The notes under the pieces are model-generated. The model was not told where the DNA came from, did not search any database, and worked only from the letters and a program-made list of their open reading frames with translations. This document shows positions 52,638 through 61,993 of a DNA stretch of 64,000 nucleotides, piece after piece. Every line of letters starts with the position of its first letter. The first letter of the stretch is position 1. The translations under genes and the position numbers were made by a program. The DNA comes from Burkholderiales bacterium 70-64 (GTDB taxonomy: Bacteria; Pseudomonadota; Gammaproteobacteria; Burkholderiales; Burkholderiaceae_E): contig MKUQ01000011.1 of the NCBI GenBank assembly GCA_001898645.1, positions 62,001 through 126,000 on the forward strand, in the 5' to 3' direction.

Positions 52638-53513
52638 ATGAAGCCGGCGCAGTTCGATTACCTGGCCCCGCAGACGGTAGGCGAGGCCGTGGCGCTGCTC
52701 GAGCGCTTCGAGAGCGAAGGCGAGGACGCCAAGATTCTGGCCGGCGGCCAGAGCCTGATGCCGATGCTGGCCATGCGCGTGGCGCGGCCCAAGGTGCTGA
52801 TCGATCTGCGCCGCATCGCCGGCCTGGATCACATCCGCGAGGAGGCCGGCGTGATCGCCATCGGTGCGATGGCGAGCAAGACCAGCGCGGAGGAGTCCGA
52901 GCTGATTCGTAGCCGCCAGCCTCTGTTTCATGCTGCCACCCGGCTGGTGGCGCACCATGGCATCCGCAACCGGGGATCGGTGGGAGGGTCGTTCGCGCAT
53001 GCCGATCCGGCCTCGGAGTACCCGGCGGTCGCCCTGGTGCTGCAGATGCAGATGAAGGTGGCCGGCCCCGGGGGCGAGCGGCTCATCGACGCGCAGGAGT
53101 TCTTCGTCACCTACATGACCACCAGCATGGAGGCCACCGAGATCCTGACCGAGGTGCGCATGCCGGTGCTGGCCCCTGGCAGCGGCTGGGCGGTCCAGGA
53201 GGTGTCGCGCCGCCCGGGAGATCTGGCGCTGGCCGGCGTGGCCCTGACCCTGGAGCTGGAGGGTGGGGTGTGCCGGCGGGCGCGCATGGCGGCCTTCGGT
53301 GTCAACGCCACGGCGGTGCGCCTGAGCGCCGGGGAGGCCGAGCTGCAGGGCCGGCAGGCGACGGCGGAGACGTTTGCGCGCGCGGCGGCGGCTGCAGCCG
53401 CCGCGCTCGAAGAGCCGATGTCGTGCATCCACGCCAGCAGCGAGCACCGCCGCGACATGGTCGAGGCGCTGACCGAGCGTTGCCTGGTGCAGGCGGCGGC
53501 GCGCGTGCACTGA
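52638..53513 (+). CDS. CoxM/CutM-type FAD subunit of a xanthine dehydrogenase-family hydroxylase
   Basis: A 291-residue medium subunit. FAD-binding motifs AGGQSLMPMLAMR (about residues 35-47) and SVGGSFAHADPASE (about 115-128) are intact, followed by the CO-dehydrogenase flavoprotein C-terminal domain (EVSRRPGDLALAGVALTL). It carries electrons from a molybdenum subunit to an acceptor. The [2Fe-2S] subunit follows after 15 nt, but no large molybdenum subunit is found in the window. Confidence 0.9.
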   Translation: MKPAQFDYLAPQTVGEAVALLERFESEGEDAKILAGGQSLMPMLAMRVARPKVLIDLRRIAGLDHIREEAGVIAIGAMASKTSAEESELIRSRQPLFHAATRLVAHHGIRNRGSVGGSFAHADPASEYPAVALVLQMQMKVAGPGGERLIDAQEFFVTYMTTSMEATEILTEVRMPVLAPGSGWAVQEVSRRPGDLALAGVALTLELEGGVCRRARMAAFGVNATAVRLSAGEAELQGRQATAETFARAAAAAAAALEEPMSCIHASSEHRRDMVEALTERCLVQAAARVH

Positions 53514-53528
53514 GAGGGATCGAGCACC

Positions 53529-54017
<489 letters not shown>

Positions 54018-54037
54018 TCCCGTTTCCCCGCAGCTGC

Positions 54038-54481
54038 ATGTTTCGCCACATACTGGTTCCGACCGACGGGTCTCCGCTATCGGAGAAAGCGGTCAGGCAA
54101 GCGGTCTCCTTCGCCAAGGGCAGCGGCGCGCGGCTCACCTTCTTCTACGCCGCGCCGGACGAATTCTCTTCGATACTCGGCGAGGGCGATCTGCTGCGCA
54201 GCATCGATCCGCAATTGCTGGCCGGCGCGATCGCGCGGCATGTCGAGGAGGTCCTGGGCAGGGCGCGGGCGATCGCGGAGGCGGAGGGAATGCCTTGCGA
54301 ATTGTCCTCCGTCGTCGCCGATGATCCGTACGAAGCGATCGTGGCGGCGTCGGAAAGCAAGGGTTGCGACCTGATCCTGATGGCTTCCCACGGACGTCGC
54401 GGCATCAGCGGCATGCTGCTCGGATCGCAGACGCAGAAGGTGCTCACGCATTCGAAGATCCCGGTGCTGGTCTATCGCTAG
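54038..54481 (+). CDS. Universal stress protein (UspA family)
   Basis: A 147-residue UspA-fold protein. It opens FRHILVPTDGSPLSEKAVRQAV, and the C-terminal ATP-binding motif is GRRGISGMLLGSQTQKVLTHSKIPVLV (G-x2-G-x9-G-S/T), so it belongs to the nucleotide-binding branch. It follows the CoxS-like gene by 20 nt and may be co-transcribed. Role in stress survival by family only. Confidence 0.9.
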   Translation: MFRHILVPTDGSPLSEKAVRQAVSFAKGSGARLTFFYAAPDEFSSILGEGDLLRSIDPQLLAGAIARHVEEVLGRARAIAEAEGMPCELSSVVADDPYEAIVAASESKGCDLILMASHGRRGISGMLLGSQTQKVLTHSKIPVLVYR

Positions 54482-54496
54482 GCAGGGGAGCGCTGC

Positions 54497-54577
54497 ATGA
54501 CGACGTTGACCACGCCCGTGCGCCGGGCGGGGATTTCCCGTCCGTGCCCTGGGCAGGAGGGGTCGAACTGCCGATGA
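54497..54577 (+). CDS. Possible 26-residue small protein, coupled to the next gene
   Basis: ATG 54497 follows AGGGGAG and opens 26 codons, ending in TGA that overlaps the ATG of the next gene (ATGA at 54574-54577). The product is Thr/Pro/Arg-rich with two Cys near its end and resembles nothing I know. The overlap and ribosome-binding site suggest it may couple translation of the next gene, which itself has only a distant AGGAGG. Coding status uncertain. Confidence 0.4.
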   Translation: MTTLTTPVRRAGISRPCPGQEGSNCR

Positions 54578-54918
54578 GGTTGGAAGTGGAAAGCGGCGAA
54601 ATCAACATTCGCGAGTGCATCGAAACCGGGAAGATCCCGAGGCAGCTATTCCAGAAACTGCCCAGGGAGAGCCACGACGCAGCACTGCATTATCTCGGTT
54701 ACTCCGACGAATCCGCCTTCTACGACTTCATCGCAGAGCGGGGTGACGGCCGGATCGTCCGGGTCGACGGACTCGGCGTCCGGGATGCCATCGCGGCCAG
54801 GTATGCGGATTGCAGCGGGAACATCAGCGACAACTGCTGCGCCGGGGACCTGGATCATGTGAAGATGGAATTCCACATGTTCTATTCGCGCTTGCCCCGC
54901 ATCGTCCTGACGCGTTAG
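54574..54918 (+). CDS. Hypothetical protein, Cys-containing
   Basis: A 114-residue soluble acidic protein I do not recognise. It has no signal peptide or membrane segment. One half is helical (ESGEINIRECIETGKIPRQLFQKLPRESHDAALHYLGYSDESAFYDFI), and the other has a Cys cluster (YADCSGNISDNCCAGDLDHV). ATG 54574 overlaps the end of a tiny upstream frame. It ends 58 nt before the converging RND gene. Confidence 0.5.
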   Translation: MRLEVESGEINIRECIETGKIPRQLFQKLPRESHDAALHYLGYSDESAFYDFIAERGDGRIVRVDGLGVRDAIAARYADCSGNISDNCCAGDLDHVKMEFHMFYSRLPRIVLTR

Positions 54919-54958
54919 GGCCCGTCGCGGCCTCGCGCCGGGCCTGAACGCACGGGCC
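54919..54958. terminator. Overlapping hairpins between convergent genes
   Basis: GGCCCGT (54919-54925) can pair with CGGGCC at 54939-54944 or with ACGGGCC at 54952-54958, in the 58-nt gap between converging genes. No T tract. Possibly a factor-dependent or bidirectional terminator. Confidence 0.3.
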
Positions 54959-54976
54959 GTCGTCGGATGCCGCATT

Positions 54977-57385
54977 TCACGCGGCGACCGGATCCGCTGC
55001 ACGCACCGAGCTGCTGTTCGGACTGCCCCTGAGCAGGAAGTGGGACAGGGCGGGGATCAGCACCAGCGCCCCGAGCAGGTTCCACAGGAACATGAAGCTC
55101 AGGAGGATACCCATGTCCGCCTGGAACTTGATCGGCGACCATACCCACGTGATCACCCCGGCCGCCATGGTGACGCCCACCAGGGCGACGATGCGGCCGG
55201 TGAAGTCGAGCGACCTGGTGTAGGCCTCCTTCAGCGTCGCGCCGTGCCGCTGGACGGCAAGCTGGATGCTGAGCAGGTAGAGCGCGTAATCGACGCCGAC
55301 ACCCACGCCGACCGCAATGACCGGCAGCGTCGCCACCTTGATGCCGATCCCGAGCCACACCATCAGCGCTTCGCACAGGATCGACGTGATGACCAGCGGA
55401 ATCAAGGCCACCAGGACCGCGCGCCAGCTGCGGAAGGTGATGAAGCACAGCAGGGTCACCGCACCGTAGAGTATGAAGTGCATGACCCAGAAGCTCTGCC
55501 TCACCACGATATTGGTCGTCGCCTCGATTCCGGCGCTGCCACCGGCGAGCAGGAACTGGCGGTCCGGGGTCTGGTGCTCGGCGGCAAACCGTTCCACCGT
55601 ATCGACTACCCGCGCCAGCGTATCGGCCTTGTGGTCGGTCAGATAGACGATGAAGGACGACAGCCGGCAGGTCCTGTCCACCAGGTCCGGTCGATAGGTC
55701 GCGATGCTGTTGAACGCCGACTCGCGATTGTCGAAACCGCGCGGAATCATCACCCAGCTGGGGCTGCCTTCGAAGTTGGCCGACATTCCGGCGCGGACAC
55801 CATTCGCCACGGAGTACGTGGTCTGCACGCCTTCCGTCTCGAGGAGCAGGGCTCCCAGGCGGTCCGCCTCGGTGATGAGCTCGAAGGAGCTACACCTGGG
55901 GGACTTGATCATGACCACGAACTGATCGGACGAAAGGCCGTAGTTGGCCGTGATGAAGGCGTTGTCGCGGTTGTAGGCCGAGTCCTGGCGCAGCTCGGGC
56001 GCCCCGGGGCTCAGGTCGCCGAACTGCACCTGCCGTCCGACTACGGCCGCGCCGACGGCCAGCACGGCAGCCAGCGCGACGGCGATGCGGGCGCGGCGCG
56101 CATGGGTGAAGCCGGTCAGCAGGGAGTGGGCCGTGCCGGTCAGCCGGCCCGCCTGCTCGTTCAGGCTGCGCGCCGCCGCCTTCCTGCTCACGCCGACGTA
56201 GGACAGCATGACCGGGATCAGCATCAGCTTCGTGAAGATCAGCACCGACACGCCGATGCTGGTCGTCACCGCCATTTCGCGAATCACCGGAATGTCGATG
56301 ATGGCCAGCACGGCAAAGCCGACGATGTTGGTCAACAGCGCCGTCAACCCGGCGACGAACAGCCTGCGGAAGGTGTAGCGCGCAGCCACATAGGGATGGG
56401 TACCCCGCCCGATGTCCTGCATGATGCCGTTCATCTTCTGCGCGCCGTGCGAGAGGCCGACGGCGAAGATCAGGAACGGCACCAGGATCGAATACGGGTT
56501 CAGGTTGTAGCCGAACAGCTGGAGCAGTCCGAGCAGCCACACGACGCCGAGCAGCGCCGAGAACACCAGCAGCAGGGTGCTGCGCACGCAGCGCGTGTAC
56601 AGATACATGAATGCCGTGGCGATCAGCACGGAGATGGCGAAGTACTGCATCACCTGATGCAGGCCCTCGATCAGGTCGTGCACCAGCTTGGCGAAGCCGA
56701 CCACGTGAAGCGCGATATCCGGCGCTTCCGAGCTCTCGATCACCTCGGCCAGCAGTTGGCCGAACCTGGCGTAATCCAGCGGCTCTCCGGTTTCCGCGTT
56801 CACTTCCAGAAGCGGGACGACGATCATCGAGGACTTCATGTCGTTGGCCACCAGGCTGCCGACGATGCCCGACCGGGCGATGTTGATCCTCAGCTCCTCG
56901 AGCACGTTCGGGTTGTCCTTCCACCTGGGCATCACCGGTCCGCCGCGGAAGCCTTCCTCGGTGATCTCGGTCCAGCGCAGGCTGGCCGTCCACAGCCCGC
57001 GCATGTAGCCCTGGTCGACCCCCGGCAGCAGATACACGGCGTCCGTGATCTTCTCCAGATGACGCAGGTACTCCTTGTCGAAGATGTCGCCCTTGCGGTT
57101 CTCGACCACGATGCGGATGGTGTTCCCCATGCCGCGCATGGCATCCCGGTTCTCGAAATAGTTCTTGATGTAGGGATGCGACTGCGGAATCATCTGGTCG
57201 AAGCTGGCATTGACCGGAAGCTTCATGGCCTGCCAGCCGAGAGCCAGCGTCATGAAAAGGCAGATCGCCAGGATCACCAGGCGGTGGTTGAAGACGGCGC
57301 GTTCCAGCCAGATGCCGCTGCGCCTGTCGAAGTCGACGGCATCGGCGACGACGGGCATTCCCGGCTGAGTGTGCGATACGGCCAT
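54977..57385 (-). CDS. RND superfamily exporter (MMPL/HpnN-like)
   Basis: An 802-residue inner-membrane exporter with the two-fold RND layout: helix near residue 32-52, a large periplasmic domain, five to six helices (about 235-410), a second helix near 430, another periplasmic domain, and the final helix block (about 640-790). The segments VGFAKLVHDLIEGLHQVMQYFAISVLIATAFMYLY, PFLIFAVGLSHGAQKMNG and PVIAVGVGVGVDYALYLLS are typical of the MMPL-type branch, which exports lipids and other hydrophobic compounds. It works with the YCF48-like protein encoded 8 nt upstream. Such pairs usually lie with DUF1329 and DUF1302 genes, as here in damaged form. Confidence 0.87.
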   Translation of the reverse strand: MAVSHTQPGMPVVADAVDFDRRSGIWLERAVFNHRLVILAICLFMTLALGWQAMKLPVNASFDQMIPQSHPYIKNYFENRDAMRGMGNTIRIVVENRKGDIFDKEYLRHLEKITDAVYLLPGVDQGYMRGLWTASLRWTEITEEGFRGGPVMPRWKDNPNVLEELRINIARSGIVGSLVANDMKSSMIVVPLLEVNAETGEPLDYARFGQLLAEVIESSEAPDIALHVVGFAKLVHDLIEGLHQVMQYFAISVLIATAFMYLYTRCVRSTLLLVFSALLGVVWLLGLLQLFGYNLNPYSILVPFLIFAVGLSHGAQKMNGIMQDIGRGTHPYVAARYTFRRLFVAGLTALLTNIVGFAVLAIIDIPVIREMAVTTSIGVSVLIFTKLMLIPVMLSYVGVSRKAAARSLNEQAGRLTGTAHSLLTGFTHARRARIAVALAAVLAVGAAVVGRQVQFGDLSPGAPELRQDSAYNRDNAFITANYGLSSDQFVVMIKSPRCSSFELITEADRLGALLLETEGVQTTYSVANGVRAGMSANFEGSPSWVMIPRGFDNRESAFNSIATYRPDLVDRTCRLSSFIVYLTDHKADTLARVVDTVERFAAEHQTPDRQFLLAGGSAGIEATTNIVVRQSFWVMHFILYGAVTLLCFITFRSWRAVLVALIPLVITSILCEALMVWLGIGIKVATLPVIAVGVGVGVDYALYLLSIQLAVQRHGATLKEAYTRSLDFTGRIVALVGVTMAAGVITWVWSPIKFQADMGILLSFMFLWNLLGALVLIPALSHFLLRGSPNSSSVRAADPVAA

Positions 57386-57393
57386 GAGACTCC

Positions 57394-58467
57394 TCAGGGC
57401 TGCTGGCCCTGGACCTTGAAGGGGATCTTGCGCACGCCGCGCATGCCGACCACGACGACTTCATCCGGGCTCGCCGGGGCGATGCCGGTGAACGGCATGG
57501 GGAGCGCCACCGGAATCTGCCGGAAGCGCTCGCCGTCGCGAGTTGCCAGCAGCTGCCCTGCCACGGTACCCAGCAGGGCGCTGCCGTCGGGAAGCGACAT
57601 GGCGGCCGTGATGGTGCTGGTCACGCCGGTTTCGACCTTCTCCCAGCTCGCACCGCCGCTCTTCAGACGATAGACGGTGCCGCGCAGGCCGGCGGCGAGC
57701 ACCGAGTCGCCCGCCTCCAGCAGCCTGAAGAAGGTGCCGGCATAGCCGGTGGGCATGGCGACGAAACGCTGCTTGTCCGGATCGAGGCGGAAGACGATGC
57801 CTTTCTCCGAAGCGATGAGGACGCCTTCCCGCGTGCCGCGGATGGCGTTCAGGTGGAGCGGCCTGTCGGCATCGACCTTTTCGATCCAGGACTTCCAGGT
57901 CATGCCGCCGTCGTCCGTGGCAAGCAGGGTGCCGAACGAGCCGCACACGAAGCCGCTCAAGGCGTCCTTGAACCAGACACCCAGGAGGGACTGCTCCGGA
58001 CCGCCCGCATAGTTGATCTCCGTGTCCTCCAGATGCCGCCTGGCCTGTGCGTCGCCGCTCGCCGCCAGAGCCTGGAAGTGCACGGTCAGCATCTGCTTGG
58101 CGATGCGTCCGTCGAGTTGCTTGCCCCACGTGTTGCCGCCATCCTGCGTGCGCAGCACCACCCCGTCATGGCCGACCGCCCAACCGTCCCTGGCCGTGGG
58201 GAAATGTACGGCCAGCAGATCGGAGGCGACCGGCACGCTCACCTGCTTCCACTGCCTGCCCTCGTCGTCCGAGACCAGCAGCAGCCCGCGGACGCCGACC
58301 GCGACCAGGCGAGCGCCGGCGCGCGTGACCGCATGCATCTGCGTCGACAGGAGCTGGCGCCTCACCGCCCGTGCCGGAACATCCAGCGGATCCTCGAAGG
58401 GATCGGTGGCGGCGAAAGCCGTCGCCGCGAGCGCCAGGGCCGACGCCCCGAGCGCCAGCCTCAGCAA
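57394..58467 (-). CDS. YCF48/BNR-repeat periplasmic protein
   Basis: A 357-residue beta-propeller protein of the YCF48 (photosystem II stability factor-like) type. Starting at TTG 58467 gives a clean Sec signal (MLRLALGASALALAATAFA), and GAGGAGG lies 8 nt upstream; a TTG at 58524 overlaps the preceding stop but would bury the signal. Repeats of the type VHFPTARDGWAVGHDGVVLRTQDGGNTW, GTLLATDDGGMTWKSW and GTVYRLKSGGASWEKV are seen throughout. In Proteobacteria it accompanies an RND exporter; its exact job is unknown. Confidence 0.82.
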   Translation of the reverse strand: MLRLALGASALALAATAFAATDPFEDPLDVPARAVRRQLLSTQMHAVTRAGARLVAVGVRGLLLVSDDEGRQWKQVSVPVASDLLAVHFPTARDGWAVGHDGVVLRTQDGGNTWGKQLDGRIAKQMLTVHFQALAASGDAQARRHLEDTEINYAGGPEQSLLGVWFKDALSGFVCGSFGTLLATDDGGMTWKSWIEKVDADRPLHLNAIRGTREGVLIASEKGIVFRLDPDKQRFVAMPTGYAGTFFRLLEAGDSVLAAGLRGTVYRLKSGGASWEKVETGVTSTITAAMSLPDGSALLGTVAGQLLATRDGERFRQIPVALPMPFTGIAPASPDEVVVVGMRGVRKIPFKVQGQQP

Positions 58468-58520
58468 GATCCTCGCCTCCTCGATCGATCGGAAGCCGGC
58501 TATCCCGGAAACCGGCTGCC

Positions 58521-59459
58521 TCAACGCACCCCCCTTCCCGCCATGTCGTCAGGAGTGAAGAAGGTCGACGGCTTGGACTTGGTCTTGATGGCGCCGTACA
58601 GCTTCTCGCCGCCGCTTCCGATACCAAGTTGCTTGGCACCGCGGATATAGGATCTTCTCGTGAGATCGTAGACGCCGTATTCCACGACCTGGATTGCCGG
58701 CCAGTCGTATCCCTGCAAGGTGTAGTTGTAGAACAGGTGATGAGGCTTGCCGGCCTGGTCGAAGCCGTTGTAGACGTGGACGATCCAGGAGTCCTCGTCG
58801 ATGTAGAACACCTTTTTCTTCTGCACGTGGCGCTCGCCCGGCTTGAGGGTGGCTTCCACCACCCAGACCCGATGCAGCTCCCAGCGAACCGCGGCTTGAT
58901 CGAGATGGTTGGGCGTATTCGCCTTCTCGCCGGCTTCGCCCAGCGCGTATACGTTATAGGGAATGAACATCTCCTTGCGGCCTTTCAGCTGGAAATCGAA
59001 TCGATCCATCACGCCGTCGTAGCCGCTCGACTCGTCATAGAGCAGGATGCCGCCGCTGCTCACCGACACGCCGTCGTAGGAGAATTCCGGCGCGAGCCGC
59101 ACGCGGCGCTGGCCGGGGCTGTAGCTCCAGACCGGTGCGCCCTTCAGGTCCATGCGCAGGTAGTTCCAGCGCATGGTCATGTTGTTGGCCTGGGAAGGGG
59201 AATTGCCGCGCAGGCCGTAGGATATGGAGATGGGCATGGACAGGGCGAGGCCCGGAAACGGCTGTACCCATTGCGGCATGAAGGTGAGGCTCAGCGCAAG
59301 GGCATCCCTGGTGGCGCAGCCGTCGGACCTGTTGCGGGAGCCTGCCGCAAGGCCGCTGGGTGCGTAGCCGAATCTGCAGGCGTAATCCTCGGAATAGAAG
59401 AGACTGCCATTCCTGGTCACCTTGTCCAGCCGCTGGTAGGCCAGCTCGCCCAGACCTTT
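58521..59459 (-). pseudogene. In-frame DUF1302-DUF1329 fusion remnant
   Basis: An open frame of 312 codons with two unrelated halves. The first 90 or so residues (KGLGELAYQRLDKVTRNGSLF ... FMPQWVQPFPGLALSMPISISYGLRGNSPSQ) resemble the late part of DUF1302 outer-membrane proteins. From about NNMTMRWNYLRMDLKGAPVWSYSPGQRRVRLAPEFSYD the sequence is the second half of a DUF1329 lipoprotein-sorting-like protein, complete to its C terminus. Both families are normally full genes of 450-600 residues, in this order, before YCF48 and RND. So about 200 DUF1329 residues and the DUF1302 end were deleted, and the 5' end of DUF1302 is gone too. GTG 59420 could start translation, but no signal peptide remains. 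Confidence 0.75.
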
Positions 59460-59997
59460 CTACCGGAGGTCGGGTGGAGGTATCACCATTGGGGGTGGAG
59501 AACCTCTGTTGCAACACCGTTTTACCTCATCCCTTCTTGAAGCGGCCCATGAAGCGTATTTACATACCGCATTGGAGACCTGCGGTTATGCGCCCTGGAA
59601 ACACTTCGAGCCTGTGCTGGAACATGTAGACCTGTTGCATATCGACCTCAAACACATGGATCCGGTCAGGCACAAGGAATTGACAGGGCAGTCGAACGAA
59701 CCGATCCTCGACAACTTGAGGAGAATCCTCTCGGTCAAGTCTCCTCAAGAGGTCATTGTGAGAATCCCTGTCATCCCGGGATGCAATGATTCAATGGAGA
59801 GCATCGGGGACATGTCGGAGTTCTTGACGACTCTTGGATTCACGCAGATCGAGCTCATCGCTTATCACAGAATGGGGGTCTCCAAATACGCTCAGTACGA
59901 TATGGCTTATCCGATGCCGGAGTGTGAGTCGCCATCGGAGTCCGACATGGCTCGGTTCAGAGAAATCGTTCCTGGAGAGGTAGGAAGGAGCATCTGA
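59455..59997 (+). pseudogene. 5'-truncated glycyl-radical-enzyme activase (radical SAM)
   Basis: About 180 C-terminal residues of a radical SAM activating enzyme. The frame enters at PFYRRSGGGITIGGGEPLLQHRF, matching the conserved SGGEPLLQ region, then LETCGYAPW, VDLLHIDLKHMDPVRHKELTG, RIPVIPGCNDS and YHRMGVSKYAQYDMAYP, the usual tail of glycyl-radical activases. The N-terminal CxxxCxxC cluster site is missing, as is any start codon for that part, so it cannot be active. By eye its base composition is near 50% GC, far below its surroundings, pointing to foreign origin. It abuts the opposite-strand DUF1302 remnant exactly. Confidence 0.82.
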
Positions 59998-60050
59998 CCT
60001 GCAGCGTTTTTTCAATGAGCCCAGTGCTGTCGTGACCTGCCGGGGCAATT

Positions 60051-61007
60051 TCAGACAGGGTGGGCTTCTCGGCTCGACAACTCTGCGACGAGCTCCGGAA
60101 CGACCTCGAAGAGATCGCCTACGATCCCGTAGTCGGCCACCTCGAAGATGGGCGCCTCGGGGTCCTTGTTGATGGCGACGATGACTTTCGAGTCCTTCAT
60201 GCCTGCCAGGTGCTGCATCGCTCCCGAGATTCCGACCGCCAGGTACAGTTGCGGCGCGACGATCTTTCCGGTCTGGCCGATCTGCAGATCGTTCGAGACG
60301 AAACCCAGGTCCACGGCAGCACGCGAGGCGCCGAGAGCTGCCCCGAGCTTGTCCGCCAGCGGTTCCAGCACCTTGCGGTAGTTCTCGCCGCTGCCCAGGC
60401 CACGACCGCCCGACACGATGCTCTTGGCGGTGTTCAGCTCGGGACGGGCCGATTTCGTCAGCTCCTCCGAAAGCAGACGGCTGATTCCTGCCTCGGCGGC
60501 GGGCTGGATGGATTCGACGGTCGCGCAGCCGCCGTTGGTGGGGGCCGCGTCGAAGCCCGTGCTGCGAACGGTCACCACCTTGATGGGGTCGCCGCTCTGC
60601 ACGGTGACGACCGCATTGCCCGCATAGATGGCTCGCTCGAAAGTATCGGGGCCAACTATCTTGCTGACGTCGGAGATCTGCGCGACGTCGAGTCGAGCAG
60701 CCACCCGCGGAATGTAACTCTTCCCGAGCGCCGTGGCCGGAGCCAGGATGTGCGTGAAGTTCGAGGCAAGGGCGAGGACTTGTGCGGCGACCTCTTCCGC
60801 CAGTGCGTACTCCAGGTGTGGGGCATCGGCCACCAGGATCTTTGCAACTCCCGGGATGCCGGCGGCCGAAGCGGCGGCGCCGGCACATCGGTGACCGGCA
60901 ACGAGAATGTGCAGTTCGTCGCCGCACCGTGCCGCAGCCGACACGGCATTGAGCGTCGGTCCTGCGAGCGCGACGTTGTCGTGTTCCGCAACGATCAGGA
61001 CTGTCAT
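60051..61007 (-). CDS. etfA: Electron transfer flavoprotein alpha subunit
   Basis: EtfA (318 residues) binds FAD and shuttles electrons from acyl-CoA or related dehydrogenases to the respiratory chain. The FAD domain [15 protein letters not shown] ... [71 protein letters not shown] is textbook. It lies 2 nt after etfB. No acyl-CoA dehydrogenase is adjacent, so its partner is unknown. A second, housekeeping etf pair probably exists elsewhere. Confidence 0.95.
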   Translation of the reverse strand: MTVLIVAEHDNVALAGPTLNAVSAAARCGDELHILVAGHRCAGAAASAAGIPGVAKILVADAPHLEYALAEEVAAQVLALASNFTHILAPATALGKSYIPRVAARLDVAQISDVSKIVGPDTFERAIYAGNAVVTVQSGDPIKVVTVRSTGFDAAPTNGGCATVESIQPAAEAGISRLLSEELTKSARPELNTAKSIVSGGRGLGSGENYRKVLEPLADKLGAALGASRAAVDLGFVSNDLQIGQTGKIVAPQLYLAVGISGAMQHLAGMKDSKVIVAINKDPEAPIFEVADYGIVGDLFEVVPELVAELSSREAHPV

Positions 61008-61009
61008 CG

Positions 61010-61759
61010 TCAAAGTACCTTCGCTTCGTTCCTGAGCTTGTCGACCAGCGTCTTCACGTCGGGCACCATGGTTCCGCCCCGGCGTGCCGCAGGTTCGGCT
61101 GCCTTCAACGAAATCAGCCGCGGCGCCGGGTCTACGCCCAGTGCCTCCGGGGTGACGGTTTCCAGCGGCTTCTTCTTGGCCTTCATGATGTTGGGAAGGG
61201 TCGTGTAGCGCGGCGTGTTCAGCCGCAGGTCGCATGTGATCACGGCAGGAAGGCGGATTCCCACGATCCGCAGGCCGCTATCGATTTCCGTGGTGACGGT
61301 TGCTTCGCCGTCGCCCGGCGCGACTTTCGATGCGTTGGTTGCCTGTGGCCAGCCGAGCAGCGATGCCAGCATCTGGCCGGTTTGCCCGGCGTCGTCGTCG
61401 ATGGCCTGCTTGCCCACCAGCACCAGTTGCGGCTGCTCCCTTTCGCTGATGGCTTTCAGGAGCTTCGCCACCGACAAGGGCTGCAATTCGACGTCGGTCT
61501 GCACCAGTATCGCCCTGTCGGCTCCCATGGCGAGCGCCGTGCGCAAGGTGTCCTGGCATGCCGTCGTTCCGCAGGACACCACCACCACCTCGCTCGCCAC
61601 GCCGGCTTCCCTGAGTCGCAGCGCTTCCTCGACGGCGATTTCGTCGAACGGATTCATGCTCATCTTGGCGTTCGCGAGATCGACGCCGCTGCCGTCCGAC
61701 CTGATCCGGGGTCTGACGCTGTAATCGAGGACCCTCTTGACGGCTGCCAGCACCTTCAT
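61010..61759 (-). CDS. etfB: Electron transfer flavoprotein beta subunit
   Basis: EtfB (249 residues) is the partner of EtfA and binds AMP. MKVLAAVKRVLDYSVRPR, MNPFDEIAVEEALRLREAG, LVGKQAIDDDAGQTGQMLASLLGWPQATNA and a C-terminal RRGGTMV segment are characteristic. ATG 61759 has GAGG 9 nt upstream; an upstream frame lacks such a site. The 234-nt interval above it (61760-61993) contains only a strong hairpin. Confidence 0.95.
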   Translation of the reverse strand: MKVLAAVKRVLDYSVRPRIRSDGSGVDLANAKMSMNPFDEIAVEEALRLREAGVASEVVVVSCGTTACQDTLRTALAMGADRAILVQTDVELQPLSVAKLLKAISEREQPQLVLVGKQAIDDDAGQTGQMLASLLGWPQATNASKVAPGDGEATVTTEIDSGLRIVGIRLPAVITCDLRLNTPRYTTLPNIMKAKKKPLETVTPEALGVDPAPRLISLKAAEPAARRGGTMVPDVKTLVDKLRNEAKVL

Positions 61760-61918
61760 CTCGTCATACCTCGCATTCCGGTCGATGTGCCGAGATTCTG
61801 CGTCTCGCCCGGCTTCCTGCAACGTCCGATCGGACTAATGCCGTCGCACAGGGCCGCAAGATGGCGTGCCGCGCACCTGTTCGGCTTGGCCTGTCGCTTC
61901 GCTCGGGAGATGATGAGG

Positions 61919-61950
61919 CGGGCACCCCCTCGCTCTGTTCGGGATGCCCG
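61919..61950 (-). terminator. Strong hairpin between the ABC ATPase gene and etfB
   Basis: CGGGCACCCC (61919-61928) pairs with GGGATGCCCG (61941-61950), nine of ten positions, around a 12-nt loop. It lies 44-75 nt after the ATPase stop on the minus strand. No T tract. The rest of the 234-nt interval shows no gene. Confidence 0.4.
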
Positions 61951-61993
61951 GCGGTGACGCCAGGGTGCCTTCGAAGCCGGCTCGCCCGGCTCC

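Noticed and set aside
55040-57673. An 877-codon plus-strand frame opposite the RND exporter
   Set aside because: The translation is charged, Gln/His/Asp/Arg-rich and domain-free, whereas the minus strand encodes a canonical 12-helix RND protein.
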